Below, piece after piece: positions 42,206 through 45,500 of a DNA stretch of 45,500 bases; the first letter of the stretch is position 1, and each line of letters begins with the position of its first letter. The notes under the pieces are model-generated. The model was not told where the DNA came from. It saw nothing but the letters and a program-made list of their open reading frames with translations, and did not search any database. The stretch covers positions 1 to 45,500 of the forward strand of contig NZ_JAGGLJ010000014.1 of NCBI RefSeq assembly GCF_017874395.1, read 5' to 3'. The translations under genes were made by a program, and so were the position numbers. The stretch comes from Peptoniphilus stercorisuis. GTDB taxonomy: Bacteria; Bacillota; Clostridia; Tissierellales; Peptoniphilaceae.

Positions 42206-43046
42206 ATTCCTTGGATACTTAAATAAATTTATAGGTACAATTATAGATTATGTTTTAAGAGGTGTAATTTTCATAGTAGATTTGCTAGTAAGTGTATTTT
42301 CATCAGTAAGACAATTATTTGGATATATTGTTTCAATGGGTGGATGTTTAATTATACTTTTTTTAGTAAATCCATTTATTTTAGGACCTATACTTAGAAA
42401 TCCTTTTATCGTTACTGTATTATCACTTTCAATAATAATACCAATTATTGGAAAAATTGCAGTATCTTATTTAAAGTATATTCACTATATGGCAACAGAG
42501 TATTTTTATGATAAGGCTGATAATTATCTATTAGGTAGAAAAGCATCTTATGAAAATATTAAGGACTATGGCGAAAAATACAAAAAAGATCAAGAAGCAG
42601 AAAGACTTAGAAAAGAAGCAGAAGAGAGAAAAAGAAGAGAAGAAGAGTGGAAAAAGAGATATGAAGAGCAAAATAGAGGCTCAGGAACTTATTGGAGCTT
42701 TGGAGACTTTTCGGACTTTGAAGAATTTTTTAGAAATGCAAATCAAGGTGGATATTATTCACAAAATGGCCAAAATTATGGAGGTTCTCAACAAAGAGGA
42801 TATCAAGGTTCTCCTAGAGGAGCATCTTTTGAATCACAATATGAAGAGGCTTGTAATAAACTTGGTGTAAGTGCAAGTGCTGATAAATATGAAATAAAAC
42901 TTGCCTACAAAAAAATGGCAAAAAAATATCATCCAGACTTAAATAAAGATGAAGGAGCTACTGAAAAATTCCAAGAAATAAATAATGCCTATGATTTTTT
43001 AAGTGATGAAAATATAGAAAGATATAAAAGATTAAAAGCAAATTAA
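42198..43046 (+). CDS. membrane-tethered J-domain protein
   Basis: A 282-residue protein. Two or three hydrophobic segments (about 16-36, 44-68 and 73-94) anchor it in the membrane. A long, charged coiled-coil (about 110-160, [29 protein letters not shown]) and a Gly/Gln/Tyr-rich linker (about 160-205) lead to a C-terminal J domain with the HPD motif at 245-247. The J domain would recruit DnaK to the membrane. This inverted layout (membrane first, J last) differs from DnaJ/CbpA. AAGGAG lies inside the metallopeptidase gene. The partner and the client are unknown. Confidence 0.85.
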   Translation: MNKFLGYLNKFIGTIIDYVLRGVIFIVDLLVSVFSSVRQLFGYIVSMGGCLIILFLVNPFILGPILRNPFIVTVLSLSIIIPIIGKIAVSYLKYIHYMATEYFYDKADNYLLGRKASYENIKDYGEKYKKDQEAERLRKEAEERKRREEEWKKRYEEQNRGSGTYWSFGDFSDFEEFFRNANQGGYYSQNGQNYGGSQQRGYQGSPRGASFESQYEEACNKLGVSASADKYEIKLAYKKMAKKYHPDLNKDEGATEKFQEINNAYDFLSDENIERYKRLKAN

Positions 43047-43072
43047 AAAGACCATATTATATGGTCTTTTTT
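43045..43072. terminator. bidirectional terminator
   Basis: The stem AAAAAGACCATA/TATGGTCTTTTT with T-runs on both sides stops the J-protein operon and the convergent TlpA-like gene. Confidence 0.88.
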
Positions 43073-43659
43073 TATTGTTCAGATATTAAAGTATCAATAA
43101 TTTCTTTGAAATATTCTTTATCCTTTGATCCAGATACGATATTTCCTATTAAATTACCTTCCTTATCTACAAAAATTGTAGTTGGAACTGCTTGAACATT
43201 TTTAAGATAATTTTCATATAAATTTTCATTAGGTATTATATTTAAGTAAGTAACACCTAGTTTTTCAATAATCGCACGGGCATTGTCTAAATTTGTATCA
43301 GTTCCCTCAAAAGTATCTACTATAACTCCTAAAATTTGAAAATCTTCTTTTCCATATTCTGTTGATAGTTCTTGTAGTTCAGGCATCTCTCTTATACAAG
43401 GTGCACAAAATGTTCCCCAAAAATTAATCATTGTAACTTTAGAATTTTCGAAGTATTTTTTATTGTATTCTATTGAATCAAGTGCTGTTGCAGAAAAATC
43501 AAATTGATTAAATCCAAGGCTTTCATATTGATCTTCTAGTTGATCTTTAGCCATATTAGCATCATTAATTGTTGGATTATTTGTATTATTAGTATTAGAG
43601 CATGCTGAAACTAAAAGTAAACTTATCATAGTAAAAATTAAAAATATTTTATTTTTCAT
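43072..43659 (-). CDS. TlpA-like thiol-disulfide oxidoreductase lipoprotein
   Basis: A 195-residue extracytoplasmic lipoprotein. A signal peptide ends in LLVSAC with the lipid-modified Cys20. The thioredoxin-fold domain follows: INFWGTFCAPCIREMPEL with redox CxxC at C85 and C88, and the cis-Pro159 in AVPTT. It acts at the outer face of the membrane, reducing or rearranging disulfides. Such proteins usually need an electron donor such as CcdA; none is next to it here. GAGGTGAAG precedes the ATG on the minus strand. Confidence 0.92.
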   Translation of the reverse strand: MKNKIFLIFTMISLLLVSACSNTNNTNNPTINDANMAKDQLEDQYESLGFNQFDFSATALDSIEYNKKYFENSKVTMINFWGTFCAPCIREMPELQELSTEYGKEDFQILGVIVDTFEGTDTNLDNARAIIEKLGVTYLNIIPNENLYENYLKNVQAVPTTIFVDKEGNLIGNIVSGSKDKEYFKEIIDTLISEQ

Positions 43660-43832
43660 GTCTTCACCTCAAATCAATATTAATATACCCGAGTATTTAA
43701 AGAATTTCAAAGAAAAATCAAAAACTTAACAAATTCTTAGATTTTAAAGATTAAATTTTACATAAAGATTTATGAGAGGTTAATAGGGTATATTTTTAAA
43801 TACAAGAGATGTTATATAAAAGAAGGATATTT

Positions 43833-44363
43833 ATGAATGTTAAAAATATTAAAATTTCGACAATTATACTTGGTATTATTTTAACAATAACAGGCATAAT
43901 CTTTTTAAAAAATCCGACAAATTCTTTTATTGCAATGTCTAAAATCCTTGGAGTAGCATCAATAATAAAGGGAATTATGCTAATTGTAATGTTCTTTAAG
44001 GTGAGAGAATATTTTTCAATTAGAGCAGGAACAACACTTGTAGCAGGAATTCTACTTATTATATTTGGTGGATTATTTATTTATAAGCCAAGTGTTTTTG
44101 CAGCAATAATAACTTATTTACTTTCAATTTGGTTTATTATGCTTTCAATACTTGGATTTAATTTTTCAGTATTTTATAAATATAATAAGGCTTTATATAT
44201 TTTAAATATAATATTGAATATTTTTCTTATTATAGGAGGAGTATCAATATTATTTAATCCAAGTTCAGTTGCAATAAGTATGTCGCTTTTAATAGGGCTT
44301 CTTTTAATAGTTGATGGAATTTCATCAATTATTTGGTCCTTATCTATAAAGGTAATTGATTAA
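43833..44363 (+). CDS. DUF308/HdeD-like membrane protein, first copy
   Basis: A 176-residue protein of six hydrophobic helices with the DUF308 pattern: repeated small Gly-rich helices (GIILTITGIIFLKNPTNSF, GILLIIFGGLFIYKPS, IGGVSILFNPSS). HdeD in enterobacteria is linked to acid stress, but the molecular role is unknown. Start ATG 43833 has AGAAGGA upstream; the earlier ATG at 43809 does not. A paralogue follows after a terminator. Confidence 0.8.
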   Translation: MNVKNIKISTIILGIILTITGIIFLKNPTNSFIAMSKILGVASIIKGIMLIVMFFKVREYFSIRAGTTLVAGILLIIFGGLFIYKPSVFAAIITYLLSIWFIMLSILGFNFSVFYKYNKALYILNIILNIFLIIGGVSILFNPSSVAISMSLLIGLLLIVDGISSIIWSLSIKVID

Positions 44364-44376
44364 TAAAATAAAAAAT

Positions 44377-44406
44377 AAAGGGATAGTCTTTAGATTGTCC
44401 CTTTTT
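44377..44406 (+). terminator. terminator between the two DUF308 genes
   Basis: A stem AAAGGGATAG/TTGTCCCTTT (two G-U pairs) with an inner TCT/AGA extension is followed by TT and an A. Confidence 0.7.
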
Positions 44407-44430
44407 AATAGTTAATGGAGGGAGTAATAT

Positions 44431-44937
44431 TTGAAAAAAATAAGTATAAAAGTTATTAATATAATTCTTTCGATTATTTTGATTATACTAGGTTGTATTG
44501 TAGTATGTTATTCTCACAAAAATTTTAATATTATATCTTCAGTCTTAGGACTTGCTGTAATAGTAAGGGGGATTTTATTTTTTACAATATATGAAAAATT
44601 AATTAAAAATTATAAACTACAAGACATAATGTATATTGTATTTGGAATTTTATCTATAATATTTGGTATATTACTTATTTCTAAATCAACACTTTTAAAT
44701 AGTGTAATTATTTACATAACTGCTATTTGGTTTATAATGGTTTCTATTTTTGATTTTAATTTATCAGTTTTTTATGAATATAAGGGGAGAGCTTATTATT
44801 TAAATTTATTTATTAATATATTAGTTTTTGGACTTGCAATTATGCTTTTATTTATTCAAAAATCTAATTTTAATGTTTTAGTTGGAATAATTTTTATAGT
44901 AGATGCACTAAAGTCCTTTACATTTTATTTTCACTAA
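44431..44937 (+). CDS. DUF308/HdeD-like membrane protein, second copy
   Basis: A 168-residue protein, about six hydrophobic helices, clearly paralogous to the gene upstream (shared AIWFIMVSIFDFNLSVFYEYKG / SIWFIMLSILGFNFSVFYKYNK block). The start is TTG at 44431 with GGAGGGAG 6 bases upstream. The NP motifs that end helix pairs in the first copy are lost here (for example SHKN, SKST). Function unknown. Confidence 0.75.
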   Translation: MKKISIKVINIILSIILIILGCIVVCYSHKNFNIISSVLGLAVIVRGILFFTIYEKLIKNYKLQDIMYIVFGILSIIFGILLISKSTLLNSVIIYITAIWFIMVSIFDFNLSVFYEYKGRAYYLNLFINILVFGLAIMLLFIQKSNFNVLVGIIFIVDALKSFTFYFH

Positions 44938-44992
44938 TTTGATTTAAGAAATAATGACAGGGTACATTTAAAATACTAAATGAGGTGGTTTT

Positions 44993-45394
44993 ATGAATAA
45001 TGAAGATAAGTTGTTAAGTCTTAAAAATTGGGCAGTAATAGGTGTAAGCAATAATCCTGATAAGATAAGCTATAAAATTTGGAAGATATTACTTAGAAAT
45101 GGATATAATGTATATCCTGTAAATAAAAATTATGATGAAATAGAAGGTGAAAAAATTTATCATTCACTTCTTGAAATAGATGATGATATAGATGTTGTAA
45201 ATTTTGTAGTAAATCCTAACTTAACTAAAAAATATTTAGAAGAAGTAGATAAAAAAGATATTAAATATGTTTGGTTTCAAGAGGAAAGTTTTAATGAAGA
45301 TGTTGTAGAAATATCAAATGATTTTAATTTAATGGGAGTTGCTGGACGATGTGTATATGCAACTCTTGATTTAAAAGAAAAGATGAAAAAATAA
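44993..45394 (+). CDS. CoA-binding protein (YccU-like)
   Basis: A 133-residue single-domain Rossmann-fold CoA-binding protein. WAVIGVSNNPDKISYKIWKILLRNGYNVYPVNKN (13-46) is the nucleotide-binding first half, and VNFVVNP and YVWFQEESFNEDVVE follow the succinyl-CoA synthetase alpha N-domain pattern; the motif GRCVYAT ends the fold. Members bind CoA but no reaction is established. AGGTGG lies before the ATG. A short dyad (AGAGGT/ACCTCT, 45396-45420 region) follows but has no T-run. Confidence 0.88.
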   Translation: MNNEDKLLSLKNWAVIGVSNNPDKISYKIWKILLRNGYNVYPVNKNYDEIEGEKIYHSLLEIDDDIDVVNFVVNPNLTKKYLEEVDKKDIKYVWFQEESFNEDVVEISNDFNLMGVAGRCVYATLDLKEKMKK

Positions 45395-45486
45395 AAGAGG
45401 TCCTAGATTATAATACCTCTAGAGTACACACTAAATAAAAAGTATAATATACTTAATTTAGAAAACTTTGGAGGTGTTATTTTTTT

Positions 45487-45500
45487 ATGGGAAAACATGT
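45487..45500 (+). CDS. start of a further gene, cut by the window end
   Basis: ATG at 45487 begins M-G-K-H and runs off the window. A GGAGGTG ribosome site lies 9-10 bases upstream and a TATAAT (45443-45448) 40 bases upstream, which makes this a credible gene start. The product cannot be named from four codons. Confidence 0.5.

Noticed and set aside
45395-45486. Possible riboswitch before the last, truncated gene
   Set aside because: Only a short AGAGGT/ACCTCT dyad and a TATAAT are visible; not enough conserved sequence to support any class.

Overview
The window is an AT-rich, gene-dense bacterial chromosome segment. Strong AGGAGG-type ribosome binding sites, a long Bacillota-type SRP RNA with Alu domain, a CggR-headed glycolytic operon, a CtsR operator, ECF-type vitamin S-components and many short intrinsic terminators point to an anaerobic low-GC Bacillota. 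A Peptoniphilaceae/Tissierellia-like coccus (for example near Anaerococcus or Peptoniphilus) is my best guess, but it is inferred from gene content only. I see no phage, insertion sequence, CRISPR array or plasmid gene. This is core chromosome with a few unusual small systems.

Layout. 1-2525: two tandem CaiB/BaiF-family CoA-transferase/racemase paralogues on the minus strand; the second has lost the catalytic Asp. 2577-5173: an autoregulated GntR (YtrA-type)-ABC exporter operon with a perfect operator palindrome. 5282-6001: a CPBP-type membrane protein. 6045-9663: a stress operon, dnaJ-like (CbpA type) plus clpB, under a CtsR box. 9755-11825: PfpI/DJ-1 protein, nitroreductase, and a PflX-like radical SAM protein. 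11826-12283: no protein gene, but two convincing promoter-to-terminator units on opposite strands, which are candidate small RNAs, separated by a third bidirectional terminator. 12284-13930: a queuosine/queuine salvage unit with a preQ1-I riboswitch, a nucleoside hydrolase and an ECF S-component. 13932-14948: birA.

15063-15503: tRNA-Ser(GGA) and SRP RNA in one transcript. 15570-18574: a Fur-controlled feoA-feoB operon ending in two FeoB-associated Cys-rich micro-proteins. 18635-20776: two small membrane proteins and gltX. 20907-28305: cggR-gap-pgk-tpiA-gpmI-eno plus a short histidine phosphatase. 28305-32390: murJ, an anchored hypothetical protein, mgtE and a glutaredoxin.

32492-38982: a coiled-coil protein, an alpha/beta hydrolase, a membrane-anchored MurF-like ligase, ddl, rnr and smpB (peptidoglycan precursor synthesis followed by RNA quality control). 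39049-41070: veg, ispE and a glutamate-racemase-like protein lacking both catalytic cysteines. 41076-41811: a THF riboswitch and folT with a TTG start. 41828-43070: a small zinc metallopeptidase overlapping a membrane-tethered J-domain protein. 43072-45500: TlpA-like lipoprotein, two DUF308/HdeD-like membrane proteins, a CoA-binding protein, and the first codons of a further gene.

The points most worth following are the preQ1-riboswitch salvage unit, the two candidate small RNAs near 12.0-12.26 kb, the cysteine-less racemase homologue, and the CoA-transferase paralogue with D170G.
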